This document shows positions 15,677-23,115 of a DNA stretch of 55,760 nt, piece after piece. This DNA is from JAKFDK01 sp036676195. GTDB taxonomy: Bacteria; Bacillota; Sulfobacillia; Symbiobacteriales; ZC4RG38. The stretch is taken from the NCBI GenBank assembly GCA_036676195.1, contig JAKFDK010000031.1, forward strand, positions 1 to 55,760. Reading direction: 5' to 3'. A model generated the notes under the pieces. That model searched no databases. It was given only the letters and a program-made list of their open reading frames with translations, and was not told where the DNA came from. The translations under genes were made by a program, and so were the position numbers. Numbering within the stretch: position 1 is the stretch's first letter; each line of letters begins with the position of its first letter.

Positions 15677-16810
15677 TTACTGGGGCAGGTCGGCCGGCCA
15701 GGAAATGGCGGCACCGGCCGGGAGCCACTCGCTGTGCAGAGTCAGTTGCCACGGGGTGACCTGACCGCTGGTCGCCGTTATGCTCCAACTGAACAGCAGA
15801 TCCACCTGGCGCGGGAAGCCGTCGCTGGTGCGGACGAGCAGTTTGGCCTGCATGGTCTGCCAGGTGACCCCGTCCAGGCTGGTGCCCAGCCCGGCCGCCA
15901 GCGTCCCCAGATAGGTCTGCAGCCGGGCTGGATCAAAGGTGATGGTAAACTCCCGGTACTCCTCCCCGTCCACGGTAACGGCAGTGCCGGCGCTCACGTT
16001 CTTAAAGCCGCCCACCAGAGCGGTGTTCAGGGGCCGGCTCGGGTCCAGTGCTCCCGGCAGGCCAATCTGACTCAGGCCGGCGGTGCCTGCGCCGAGCGCC
16101 TGCCAGGCAGTCTCCCCCGGTGCCTTCAGATACACCTGCCCACCCCGGCCGGCCAGTTGCGCGGTCTGGGGAATTTTGCGGCCCATAAAGATCACGGTCT
16201 GATCCATCTTAAAATAGGCGTCGGTCCCCCGCACCTGCCCGGCAATGGTCGCTTCCAGGCCGCGGTCTTGGGCTTCGGTGGCCGGGGCCACCGCCACGGT
16301 GGCCGAGTAGTCTCCGCTGACCGGGGCGCGGAAGGTGGCCGTTTTCTGCAGCAGCTTGCCGTTGGCACCAAGATTGGCGTAATTCAGGTCGGCCACGATT
16401 ACGGTCCGGGATTCGGCATCGTAGGCCACTTCGGCGCCCAGGGCCTCGGCCACGAACCGCACCGGCACGAAGGTGCGCCCGGATTGGATCTTGGCCGGCA
16501 CCTGCAGGGTGACGGCTCTGCCGTCGACCCGGGCCTGGTCGGATTCAACGGTGAGCGCCACCGACTGCGCTCCCCGGACGCCGGTAACGGTGCGGGTCTC
16601 CGCGTTCCACCCGATCGTCGCGCCCAGCGCCTCAAAGATTGGGCGCAGGGGCACCAGGGTCCGGCCGTTATCCACAAAGGGGGCCGGATTCAAGGGCAGA
16701 AGCTGCCCGTTCACCTGCACCTTGAGTTCGGCCTCATCGGCCCTGGCCACCGGGGCGGCCAGCAGGGTCAGCAGACAAGCCAGCATCAGCCACAGGCGAG
16801 GACGCTGCAA
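15677..16810 (-). CDS. Secreted protein with copper amine oxidase N-terminal-like domain
   Basis: A 377-residue exported protein. After a signal peptide (LWLMLACLLTLLAAPVARA) it has the StalK/copper amine oxidase N-like repeat: VNGQLLPLNPAPFVDNGRTLVPLRPIFEALGAT split here as VNGQLLPLNP, NGRTLVPLRPIFEALGA and then SGRTFVPVRFVAEALGAEV, two copies of the 'GRTxVPxRxxxEALGA' motif. The C-terminal ~220 residues resemble lipoprotein carriers that measure residual activity on other proteins and have no clear family. Such proteins are abundant on the surface of Clostridia. The TTG at 16810 has AAAGGAGG upstream. Function is unknown. Confidence 0.8.
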   Translation of the reverse strand: MQRPRLWLMLACLLTLLAAPVARADEAELKVQVNGQLLPLNPAPFVDNGRTLVPLRPIFEALGATIGWNAETRTVTGVRGAQSVALTVESDQARVDGRAVTLQVPAKIQSGRTFVPVRFVAEALGAEVAYDAESRTVIVADLNYANLGANGKLLQKTATFRAPVSGDYSATVAVAPATEAQDRGLEATIAGQVRGTDAYFKMDQTVIFMGRKIPQTAQLAGRGGQVYLKAPGETAWQALGAGTAGLSQIGLPGALDPSRPLNTALVGGFKNVSAGTAVTVDGEEYREFTITFDPARLQTYLGTLAAGLGTSLDGVTWQTMQAKLLVRTSDGFPRQVDLLFSWSITATSGQVTPWQLTLHSEWLPAGAAISWPADLPQ

Positions 16811-17201
16811 GGGAAGGCCTCCTTTCGCTGCCACACGGGTCCAGGAAGTTTTCTTCTCTGTGCCACGGCACTGGACCTGCCCGAACCTGATCCGCATCTG
16901 CCAGTGCCCACTTAAGGGCATGATTTAACGTGGACAGCCCGTGGCACCCTGGGGTGCAACGGGCTGGTAGGCGTGTCAGGTCCTGTCACTGCCGGAGGAC
17001 CGCCAGCCGGGCCAGTTGGCGGTGCAACTGGCGGCTCTCGACAAACCCCGCCAGCAGAAATATGATCCATTGAAGGGTCATGGGCCTGGGTCAAGCTGTT
17101 CGATGTGGACCTGCGCTCGCTGCCGCTGGTTGTGCGTGAGGGCCGTTCCGGCTATGAGGAACAGGAGCCCGCAAGCAGGGACGCGTAGGAGGGGGCGATC
17201 G
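16811..17201. other. Intergenic stretch with hairpin and a possible gene remnant
   Basis: The stretch has no complete gene. A stem-loop lies at 16935-16966. From about 17060 to 17188 on the plus strand an open frame reads EGSWAWVKLFDVDLRS and VVREGRSGYEEQEPASRDA and ends at a TAG just before the ribosome binding site of the next gene. It has no start or upstream homology, so it may be the 3' remnant of a deleted gene that once preceded the one at 17202. Confidence 0.4.
16935..16966. terminator. Strong stem-loop, possible terminator
   Basis: CAGCCCGT and ACGGGCTG, with inner GCACC/GGTGC, form a long stem with a small bulge and a 4-nt loop. There is no clear U tract on either side. Confidence 0.4.
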
Positions 17202-17860
17202 TGCTGGACCGTCTGGCCCCGCTCATCATCCTTTTGCTGAACCGGTGGCTGTTCAGCTTTACGTTACTGTTTGGGGTTGCCCTTTCAGCCGGCGAGGCGG
17301 AGACATTGCCCCGGGTTGGCCCGTTTCTGGCGGCAGCCAGCATCTGGGCCATACCCGACCTGGCGCTGGTGGGGCGCAACCTGGGCTCTGCCATGGGGGG
17401 AACACGGGTCTACCAGGCCGTTGTTCGCAGCGTGCGGGCGGCGCATGGAGTTCTGGCCGCTAGCCTGCTTTGCACGGGTCTCATGCGGCTGGTAGTTCCC
17501 GGGCTGCCCTGGCTTCTGGTGGGCTTCATCCTCGGCAGTCACCCGCATATGCCCATTCTTCAGAGCGGTCGCAGCAATGATCATGTCCTGGGCTGCCTGT
17601 CCAGCCGTACAGATATTCTTGTACTTTTCTCCATACTGTTTTACCCCCTTGATTCGGATGACCGCGTTCAACAGGGGGGAGATCCGTTGCAAAATCGGAT
17701 ACTTGACACGGCGCAGGGTCTGGTAAAACTGCTTGTTCACCGGCGGCACCCGGCAGGTCTCTGTCCAGTTTCTACTGCCGCGCAACATCCGGTCGATGGT
17801 GGAGTACAAAACCTGTATATCCTCAAACCCCAGTACGACCGGCCCCCGGCCTTGCAATAG
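17202..17860 (+). pseudogene. Membrane protein gene, probably truncated near 17540
   Basis: The GTG at 17202 follows GGAGGGGG with good spacing. The first ~110 residues form a hydrophobic protein with three or four membrane segments (RLAPLIILLLNRW, SFTLLFGVALSA, PFLAAASIWAIPDLALV, PWLLVGFILGS). From about 17540 the frame continues to 17860 but is antisense to the minus-strand gene at 17540-18193 and loses hydrophobic character, so the true gene seems to have lost its 3' end in a rearrangement. I do not recognise the family. It could have belonged to the pilus cluster that follows, but nothing proves this. Confidence 0.4.
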
Positions 17861-18193
17861 ACGTGCAATAACAGAACCTTGAAGGGTGTGGTAGTTCTCC
17901 CGAAACACCGTCCCACCCAGAAACAACTGGCGGAACCACGATGCAGGCGTACACACCTCATAGACAGCAAAGTCATGCCCCACGGCATCGAGAAATGGGC
18001 GGTATGGTGCCAAACGGAGATCGGGCAGCGGGTTGTACCCCTCCGCCTTTTCGCACAAAAACCGAACATAGTCGGCATATGCCGGTTTTTCCAGCATGGC
18101 TTCCCGTGCTTGCAAAAGCTCTGGTGCCTCTGGATATTTTCCCCACGAACTCAGGAAGTCATCTCTCCTTATGCTCACGGCATCCTCGGCCAT
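17285..18193 (-). CDS. Unknown protein with PIN-like C-terminal segment; 3' end probably lost
   Basis: The ATG at 18193 has AAAAGGAGGCGG upstream and overlaps the end of the truncated cpaF. The first ~215 residues look like a real soluble protein: EAPELLQAREAMLEKP, LAPYRPFLDAVGHDFAVYEV, FEDIQVLYSTIDRML. The segment AAQDMIIAATALKNGHMRVT resembles the end of PIN domains (Asp then IAATAL). I do not recognise the whole. From about 17545 to 17285 the frame is antisense to the membrane-protein gene and is probably not original coding sequence. The product from this DNA would be a 302-residue chimera. A nuclease role is only a hint from one motif. Confidence 0.4.
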   Translation of the reverse strand: MAEDAVSIRRDDFLSSWGKYPEAPELLQAREAMLEKPAYADYVRFLCEKAEGYNPLPDLRLAPYRPFLDAVGHDFAVYEVCTPASWFRQLFLGGTVFRENYHTLQGSVIARLLQGRGPVVLGFEDIQVLYSTIDRMLRGSRNWTETCRVPPVNKQFYQTLRRVKYPILQRISPLLNAVIRIKGVKQYGEKYKNICTAGQAAQDMIIAATALKNGHMRVTAEDEAHQKPGQPGNYQPHETRAKQASGQNSMRRPHAANNGLVDPCSPHGRAQVAPHQRQVGYGPDAGCRQKRANPGQCLRLAG

Positions 18194-18794
18194 GTGTCAT
18201 CCGCCTCCTTTTAGTGATCCCGGGGGCGTCCCCTGCGGCCCCAGGGACCGGGTGCAGAACCACACCCACCCGCGCTCCATCCGGCAAGCGGGCATCGACA
18301 ATGGGCTCGGCGTCGTCCACCTTTTTATTGATTGGCGCCACAATTTTATCGATCACATATCGCAACTCTTGCTCGTCAACAAACCGGATCGGGCGATCTT
18401 TACTGTCTGTTGCCCGTGTTATCCGGTTGCCTTGTTCCACAAACACATGCGACGGCCCGTTCACCATGATTTCGGTCAGGTCTGGCTGCTGCAGTAGTTC
18501 TTCCAGCGGGCCAAGCCCAAACATGGAGCACATCAGGCGCTCAAAGAGCTCGACCTTGTCCTCAGGGGACAGCATGAGGTGGGAGAAGTTTGATTCGCTT
18601 TCCTCATCCAGGTAACGCCGCGCCTCATCTTCAAGTTCACGGCGAAAACCCGCCCGTTCCAGGTCTGCCGCAGTCCGGCCATGCACCACCCGGCCACGCA
18701 CAACCCGCAAGAGTTCCTGAACGCCCGGAGCTTCCACGCAGGCCCGCCCCGGCCCGACCACCAGGTATTCCTTCAACCGCTGCTCCAAGTCCAC
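18159..18794 (-). pseudogene. CpaF/TadA-type secretion ATPase, N-terminal part only
   Basis: 211 codons, of which the first ~190 match the N-terminal region of CpaF/TadA ATPases that power Flp/Tad pilus assembly. Matching segments are FGLGPLEELLQQPDLTEIMVNG, VFVEQGNRI, IVAPINKKVDDAEPIVDARLPDG and ARVGVVLHPV. Full-length enzymes have a further ~200 residues with Walker A and B, which are missing; the frame instead runs into TKRRRMTHG and stops inside the next gene. The GTG at 18794 has AGGAGGGCG upstream. It cannot be an active ATPase. The truncation may come from the rearrangement that brought the PIN-like gene next to it. Confidence 0.75.
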
Positions 18795-18805
18795 GGGTCG
18801 CCCTC

Positions 18806-19471
18806 CTACCCTTTGATCGTCGGGAGTTCCAGCCGGGAGTAAATCTTGCTGAAGCGCTGGGCCAGGTGCTTGAGGGCCAGACCAAAACGCGAATAGTCGT
18901 AGGCCAGCCCATGACCCAAGACCTTGCCCCAGGGGCCGGCGACCTCCGGAATTTGGGCAATGACGGGATAGCCCATGGCTTCTTCCAACTCGGTCACGTC
19001 CAGACTCCGGGAACTCCGGTTAATGGCCAGGTGCAGCTTTCCACCCGGGTTCAGGTTTTTCAGCAGATCCTGCATGGACAGCAACGCCCAGGCTGCCGCC
19101 AGCTCCGGGGTCATGACTAAAAGGACCAGATCGGCCATTTTCAACGCCACGGCCAGGCGCTCTGAAATTTCATTCGAAGTGTCGACGACAATGATGTCAT
19201 ATGGCTCAGCACAAAGAGACTGCAGCAGCCGCTCGGTGCCTTCCAGGCTAAACTTGGCCATTTTCAGCGGTGGTGCGGCCAGCAAAAGGTCCAACCGGTG
19301 ATCCCCAACGCCATACATGGCGAGGTCCAGCAGCAGTGTGCGCCTGCCCCTGGCCGCATACTGTGCGGCCAGCGAACAGGCCAGTAAGGTCTTGCCCACC
19401 CCACCTTTGGGGGAGTGTACGGTGATGGTCAGCGGGCAACGGCGGGCCGATGTGAGCGGTGGAGTGGTCAT
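18806..19471 (-). CDS. CpaE/MinD-like ATPase of Tad pilus cluster
   Basis: A 221-residue P-loop ATPase of the MinD/ParA superfamily with a deviant Walker A, SPKGGVGKT, near residue 20. LLLDLAMYGVGDHRLDLLL and YDIIVVDTSNEISERLAVAL (the switch region) follow, then LVLLVMTPELAAAWALLSM. CpaE proteins help localise Tad pilus machinery at the membrane; the receiver domain found in many CpaE proteins is absent. The gene lies 11 nt upstream of the truncated cpaF and just downstream of a cpaB fragment, which supports a degraded Tad/Flp pilus locus rather than a chromosome partition gene. Confidence 0.75.
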   Translation of the reverse strand: MTTPPLTSARRCPLTITVHSPKGGVGKTLLACSLAAQYAARGRRTLLLDLAMYGVGDHRLDLLLAAPPLKMAKFSLEGTERLLQSLCAEPYDIIVVDTSNEISERLAVALKMADLVLLVMTPELAAAWALLSMQDLLKNLNPGGKLHLAINRSSRSLDVTELEEAMGYPVIAQIPEVAGPWGKVLGHGLAYDYSRFGLALKHLAQRFSKIYSRLELPTIKG

Positions 19472-19479
19472 GCTTTTTC

Positions 19480-19887
19480 CTACCTTCCCACCAGAGCCAA
19501 ATCTACCTTGCCGGTCCGTTTGGCCAGGGCCACCCGTTCGGCATCCGTCGGCGTCACCAGGAGCACCACCGTCCGGTAGCCGCCGCGGTCTCCTCCGCCC
19601 AGGCCGGCCTGGTCCCGGATGGTGTCAAAGACCTCAACCTCGGTCAAGATCGTTTTGGAAATGGCCTCCTCGCCAGTGCTGCCGACATAAATCACATGAA
19701 CCCGATCACCCTTGCGTAACGCGAACCCGACGGCGCTGTCGGCCTCCACGGGTACGGCAATCGCCACCCGGTCCGCCGGGATCAGGTAGGCCGGCGGAAT
19801 CACCGTGCCCCAGACTTCCTGTGCTGCTTCTTCAGAGAGCAGAAAAACGTCCGGGTCAGGGGGCTGGCGTGAGTAAAATTCCCTCAC
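19480..19887 (-). pseudogene. CpaB/RcpC-like pilus protein, C-terminal fragment
   Basis: 135 codons covering only the second half of a CpaB/RcpC protein: IPADRVAIAVPVEADSAVGF, LRKGDRVHVIYVG, ILTEVEVFDTI, and VVLLVTPTDAERVALAKRTGKVDLALVG, the usual end. The N-terminal membrane anchor and SAF domain are missing, and the possible GTG start at 19887 has no convincing ribosome binding site. The break lies close to the perfect 19-bp hairpin at 19912-19956, beyond which sequence is unrelated. Confidence 0.65.
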
Positions 19888-19911
19888 CCATCGCCGGCGG
19901 TATCACCAAAT

Positions 19912-19956
19912 GCGAAGCGGCCTGTTGCCTCGTTCCAAGGCAACAGGCCGCTTCGC
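19912..19956. terminator. Perfect 19-bp inverted repeat with 7-nt loop
   Basis: The arm GCGAAGCGGCCTGTTGCCT at 19912-19930 is exactly complementary to 19938-19956. It lies between the cpaB fragment and the enolase-superfamily pseudogene. It is likely a terminator for the latter, although the following U tract is weak (ATTTGG on the minus strand). Confidence 0.55.
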
Positions 19957-19975
19957 TGATCACCCAGCCTGCTCT

Positions 19976-20945
19976 TCACGTCACTGGGTTTCCCAGTGGC
20001 GCCGGGTGTAGCGGGCGATCCGATCGGTCAGAACCGCGCAGCCCAGACCAGGGGCGTCTGACAGTTGGATGGTGCCATCGGCACGCAGGGTCGCCGGTGG
20101 GTCCACAATGTCTTCCGGGAAGTAGCGGTTTACTGGCTGAGGTGTCACCGGGCAACGTAAAGCCCGGCAGGGAGGTGATCGCCAGGTTAAGGGCACGGCC
20201 AATCCCGGTTTCCATCAGCCCACCGCACCAAAGGGGACCCCGGCCTGTGGGCCCGCCTCATGCAACTCCAGGGTAGCCGCTAATCCGCCCAGCCGGGGCA
20301 CCTTCACGTTGATCACCCGACAACGGCCCAGCTTCAGGACCCAACGGGCCGCCACCGCAGTCTCAATGCTTTCGTCCAGACACACGGGAGTGCGGAGCTG
20401 GGGCTGAGGTTCAGCATGCTTCAGCAGGTCATCCCTGGCCAGGGGCTGTTCGATCATCATCAGGTTGTAGTCATCCAGGCGACGCAGGTGGGGGGCATCA
20501 GCCAGCCGGTAAGCAGAGTTGGCATCGACCATGAACGGAAAATCCCCGAAGGCCGCCCGCAGTGCCCGGACCGGCTCCACGTCACAGCCGGGCCGGATCT
20601 TCAGCTTGATGCGGCGGTAGCCCTGCTCCAGGTAGGGGCCGACTGTCCGGCAGAGTGCCGCGGTGTCTGCATGGATGCCGACGGACACGCCCACGGAAAT
20701 TTCCCGGCGCACCCCGCCCAGACTTCGCCAGAGCGACTCCCCTTGGACGTGCACAGCTCGTACCTGGCTACCAGGCCCGGCTGGGGGACAGCGCAGGTAG
20801 AGACGTTTCCGAGGGGGAGCCAGGGAATCTGCTGATGTCTCCAGTGGCAGCACCACGGTGATGTACGAAGGTCGGCGACATTTGGGTACGCCGCTGGAGG
20901 TTGAGAATGCCCGCCGCCCCGCAGTTGGGGTAATATGCACAAGAA
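19976..20945 (-). pseudogene. MenC/N-acylamino acid racemase-like enolase-superfamily pseudogene
   Basis: The central part (about 20780 to 20215) reads as an enolase-superfamily enzyme: YRRIKLKIRPG with the catalytic KxK, FMVDANSAYRL, LMMIEQPLA, and TPVCLDESIETA. These positions match o-succinylbenzoate synthases and N-succinylamino acid racemases. The frame is lost at both ends. Near 20215 it stops after GAVG, and the family's C-terminal text resumes in other frames as METGIGRALNLAITSLPGFTL and then DIVDPPATLRADG. The N-terminal RTSFG-like start is also split. At least three frameshifts or indels are therefore present. The gene cannot yield a full enzyme. Confidence 0.8.
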
Positions 20946-20982
20946 CGCCGGTGAGCCGGAGGCCTGCCTCCGGTCACCGGCG
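20946..20982 (-). terminator. Terminator after RiPP-like gene
   Basis: CGCCGGTGA-CCGGAGG pairs with its complement with one bulged base around a 4-nt loop, directly after the stop region of the gene at 21009-21287 on the minus strand. Confidence 0.6.
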
Positions 20983-21008
20983 CCCTTTGTTCGGTCGGTT
21001 GCGTTACC

Positions 21009-21287
21009 CTATGCCGATACCGTTTTCAGGCCCGCGCCAGGGAAGTGAAAGCCGCCGCCCCCAAAACCGCCACCACCGCCGCCGCCGCCCCAGAACTTGC
21101 TGACCCTCTGCTCCAGTTCCTCCTGGGAGAGGTTCGGGTCGACACTGCGGATGGCGGCCAGTTCCTCCTCGGTTAGCTTAAGTCCGGCCGTCGCCGCTGC
21201 ACTGACCGGATCTTGTAGAAGCGCCTGCCGAAACGCATCATCCTTGAGCGCTTGCGCGATGAGCTTCGCCATATCCTGTGCACTCAC
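21009..21287 (-). CDS. RiPP precursor-like peptide with NHLP-type leader and Gly-rich core
   Basis: 92 residues. The first ~55 form a compact leader-like helix bundle: AKLIAQALKDDAFRQALLQDP, SAAATAGLKLTEEELAAIRSV. The AFRxxLLxDP...GLxLTxEE pattern recalls leader peptides of the NHLP/Franean1_4349-type RiPP precursors. The C-terminus is a low-complexity run of glycines with interspersed Phe (WGG..., FGG, FHFPG) ending GLKTVSA. This two-part layout of conserved leader and glycine-rich core suits a ribosomally made, modified peptide. No modifying enzyme, protease or transporter is next to it, so it would be an orphan. The start is a GTG with only a moderate ribosome binding site. Confidence 0.55.
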   Translation of the reverse strand: MSAQDMAKLIAQALKDDAFRQALLQDPVSAAATAGLKLTEEELAAIRSVDPNLSQEELEQRVSKFWGGGGGGGGFGGGGFHFPGAGLKTVSA

Positions 21288-21830
21288 CTGCTACCACTGC
21301 CTTTCCGAATTTAGACTTTAATCTTGGCATGACCTGACTGCTCATGCGGACCCACAGCCCGGTTTCATTACCGACCTTACCAGAAGACCATTACCACAAC
21401 GTGAACATTGGCACCCCGGTCGAGCGGTACCCTCCCTTTCCGCCAGGAACGGAAAAGAGGCGGCCCGGCGCCTTGATTCAGCGCTACTGGCCGCCATCAA
21501 CCAGCACAACCGCGGGGCCTAACCTGGATCCACCCTCGACGCCGGCGAGCCACCGCCGGTGTCTGCGCGTACGGTTGGTTTGCATTAGGTTTGCAACTTC
21601 CGAGATTCAGCCAGTTCGGCCTGTTCGCCGACACACGGCGAGAAAACCCGGAAAGCCGCTCTAAAACTGTTGGCGGGAGTATGTGGGAATCGAACCATGT
21701 GAGTGATCGGGTACACCGTAGGGGCTGGCCCCTTGTCCATAGAATACCACGTTCCCCGACCCACAAGCTTTGGCCAGGGCAAGGGGGACAGTCCACCAGA
21801 TACAGCCTAACAGGAATTCAGGGAGCGAGT
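21288..21830. other. Non-coding stretch containing left copy of tRNA-Sec repeat
   Basis: About 540 bases with no convincing gene; the short open frames lack ribosome binding sites and family signals. Its one clear feature is the 26-bp repeat at 21671-21696. Confidence 0.5.
21671..21696 (-). repeat. 26-bp direct repeat of the tRNA-Sec 3' end (distal copy)
   Basis: This is identical to the last 26 bases of the tRNA-Sec gene at 22884-22909, including the encoded CCA, and in the same orientation 1,213 bp away. Beyond 26 bp the sequences diverge at once. Duplication of a tRNA 3' end is the classic mark of integration at that tRNA. Confidence 0.85.
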
Positions 21831-22700
21831 TCACCACATGACCAGAGGTGGCTCTCCCTTAGCAGAAGCCGACTCCCACTGATCGTACCAGAAAACCAGC
21901 AGATAGGGCGTCATATACCGGACAACCGTCCAGAGGTGATCCCACCGATAATAGCGCAGCAATCCGCTTCGGGACGCCCACAAGGCGAAAACGGTCGAAA
22001 CTAATCCCAATCCCAGAAAGAGGAAAGGCTTCTCCCTGTCGCGGAACTTTGGTGCAAGATAGGCAGCCAGTCCCCCCATCACAACCGCAATCGTCATTGC
22101 GGTAAATCGGTCATCTGCGTAAGGGTCGGCGAACAGATGCGGTCTCCACTTGTACAGATGCATGATTCCGCTCAGAACAGCGCCAGGCCATTCGGTGATG
22201 ACATACGTGGCACAGAGGAGGCGGAATCGATACGAGACCGGCGGGGAACGATGAACGAATCGACCGGCGAATTCGGCCAATATCCTGAAAGCGATGAAGG
22301 CTAGCAGGGTTGTAACCCAAGGGCTCCAATGATGATAAACCATGTAACCAAGTTGCCTATATAAAACTTCCATGATACCGAGTATCGCAGCAAACAAGAA
22401 GCTTAACAGCCATGGACGATGATGCTTCACCGAGTAGTGACAGAAAATGATGGCGATCAGAGGTAAAATGATTCCGTCCGAAAAGACAATCCCGAGGTAA
22501 TGATCAGAGGCCGGATTCTTCAACAAATGACCGGGGAGATCATACAAGTTAAGCCAGTAGTCACACGCCACGTCACCGGTATCGGCGGCAAGAAGCGTGG
22601 TTACATAGAGGCCAGCTACACTGTGCCATGATAGATCACCTTTGCGAATCACAAGAATGGACCAAAATGCGAAGAGCACTATCGTAATGATGTAAAGCAA
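21831..22700 (-). CDS. Multi-pass membrane protein, unknown function
   Basis: 289 residues with about eight hydrophobic segments, starting LLYIITIVLFAFWSILVI and including TTLLAADTGDVACDYWLN, GIILPLIAIIFCHY, and LVSTVFALWAS. I do not recognise it with certainty; its general look recalls the CBO0543-type membrane proteins of spore formers. Codon use is noticeably richer in A and T than in surrounding genes, a sign of recent acquisition. The TTG start has GGGGG upstream. It is the only gene inside the repeat-bounded island next to tRNA-Sec. Confidence 0.6.
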   Translation of the reverse strand: MLYIITIVLFAFWSILVIRKGDLSWHSVAGLYVTTLLAADTGDVACDYWLNLYDLPGHLLKNPASDHYLGIVFSDGIILPLIAIIFCHYSVKHHRPWLLSFLFAAILGIMEVLYRQLGYMVYHHWSPWVTTLLAFIAFRILAEFAGRFVHRSPPVSYRFRLLCATYVITEWPGAVLSGIMHLYKWRPHLFADPYADDRFTAMTIAVVMGGLAAYLAPKFRDREKPFLFLGLGLVSTVFALWASRSGLLRYYRWDHLWTVVRYMTPYLLVFWYDQWESASAKGEPPLVMW

Positions 22701-22834
22701 AATGGTTATCCCCCTGCTCGCACTTCGTCGAGTGGTCTTGCCCAGTTTCAGTCAGTTCGTGCTCTACTATGGTTTGACATCGGGCGATGACCGTATGCGG
22801 GGGGACCAGAACAGAGGAGTTGCCTCCGAACAAT

Positions 22835-22872
22835 GAGACGAGGGTCCACGGGCATCAATGCCGTGAACCCTC
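22835..22872 (-). terminator. Stem-loop downstream of tRNA-Sec
   Basis: ACGAGGGT..ACGGGCAT pairs with ATGCCGTG..ACCCTCGT around a 2-4 nt loop with one mismatch and one bulge. It begins 12 bases after the tRNA 3' end on the minus strand and is a probable terminator for the tRNA transcript. Confidence 0.5.
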
Positions 22873-22883
22873 GTCGCTTGTGC

Positions 22884-22982
22884 TGGCGGGAGTATGTGGG
22901 AATCGAACCCACCTGGCGCAGGATCACTACGCCACTAACGGTTTTGAAGACCGTGCGGGCCACCAGGACCCGAGCTACTCCC
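22884..22982 (-). tRNA. selC: tRNA-Sec (anticodon TCA)
   Basis: A 99-base tRNA on the minus strand, longer than normal as expected for selenocysteine tRNA. The acceptor stem pairs GGGAGTA with TACTCCC and ends in an encoded GCCA. The anticodon arm CGGTCTTCAAAACCG carries TCA, which reads UGA. A long variable arm and the T arm GGTTCGATTCC are clear. It supplies the carrier on which SelA makes selenocysteine, and fits the selA and selD genes in the window. Its 3' end has been used as an integration site (see 21671-21696). Confidence 0.96.
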
Positions 22983-22997
22983 ATGCTTGCTTCACCG

Positions 22998-23026
22998 ATT
23001 ATAGTGTCACAGCGCGCAAAATGCAA
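22998..23026 (-). promoter_or_regulatory. Promoter of tRNA-Sec
   Basis: On the minus strand TTGCAT (23026-23021) and a perfect TATAAT (23003-22998) are separated by exactly 17 nt. The -10 ends 15 bases before the tRNA 5' end. Confidence 0.6.
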
Positions 23027-23056
23027 GGCCCCGGGGACACCGGTAATAACCAGCGT

Positions 23057-23085
23057 GCATATCCGCCCCAAGCCGCCCTAACTAT
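23057..23085 (+). promoter_or_regulatory. Candidate sigma-E-type promoter of pdaB
   Basis: GCATATC (23057-23063) matches the sigma-E -35 pattern in six of seven bases, and CTAACTAT (23078-23085) is a partial -10 match after 14 nt. The GTG of pdaB lies 31 nt downstream. The -35 and spacing are the same as in the candidate yhbH promoter. Confidence 0.38.
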
Positions 23086-23115
23086 GGAAGGAAGAGCTTG
23101 AGCGGAGGTGGTGCC

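Larger units (their letters stand above)
21671..22883. mobile_element. Small integrated island or remnant at tRNA-Sec
   Basis: The 1.2 kb between the two 26-bp repeats holds one membrane-protein gene (21831-22700) with AT-richer codons than its neighbours. No integrase is left. It is best read as the remnant of an element that integrated into the 3' end of the tRNA-Sec gene, or as a satellite moved by an integrase encoded elsewhere. Confidence 0.6.

Noticed and set aside
15734..16915. 393-codon open frame on the plus strand
   Set aside because: It is antisense to the copper-amine-oxidase-N-like protein gene, and the His/Gly-rich text is typical of a shadow frame.
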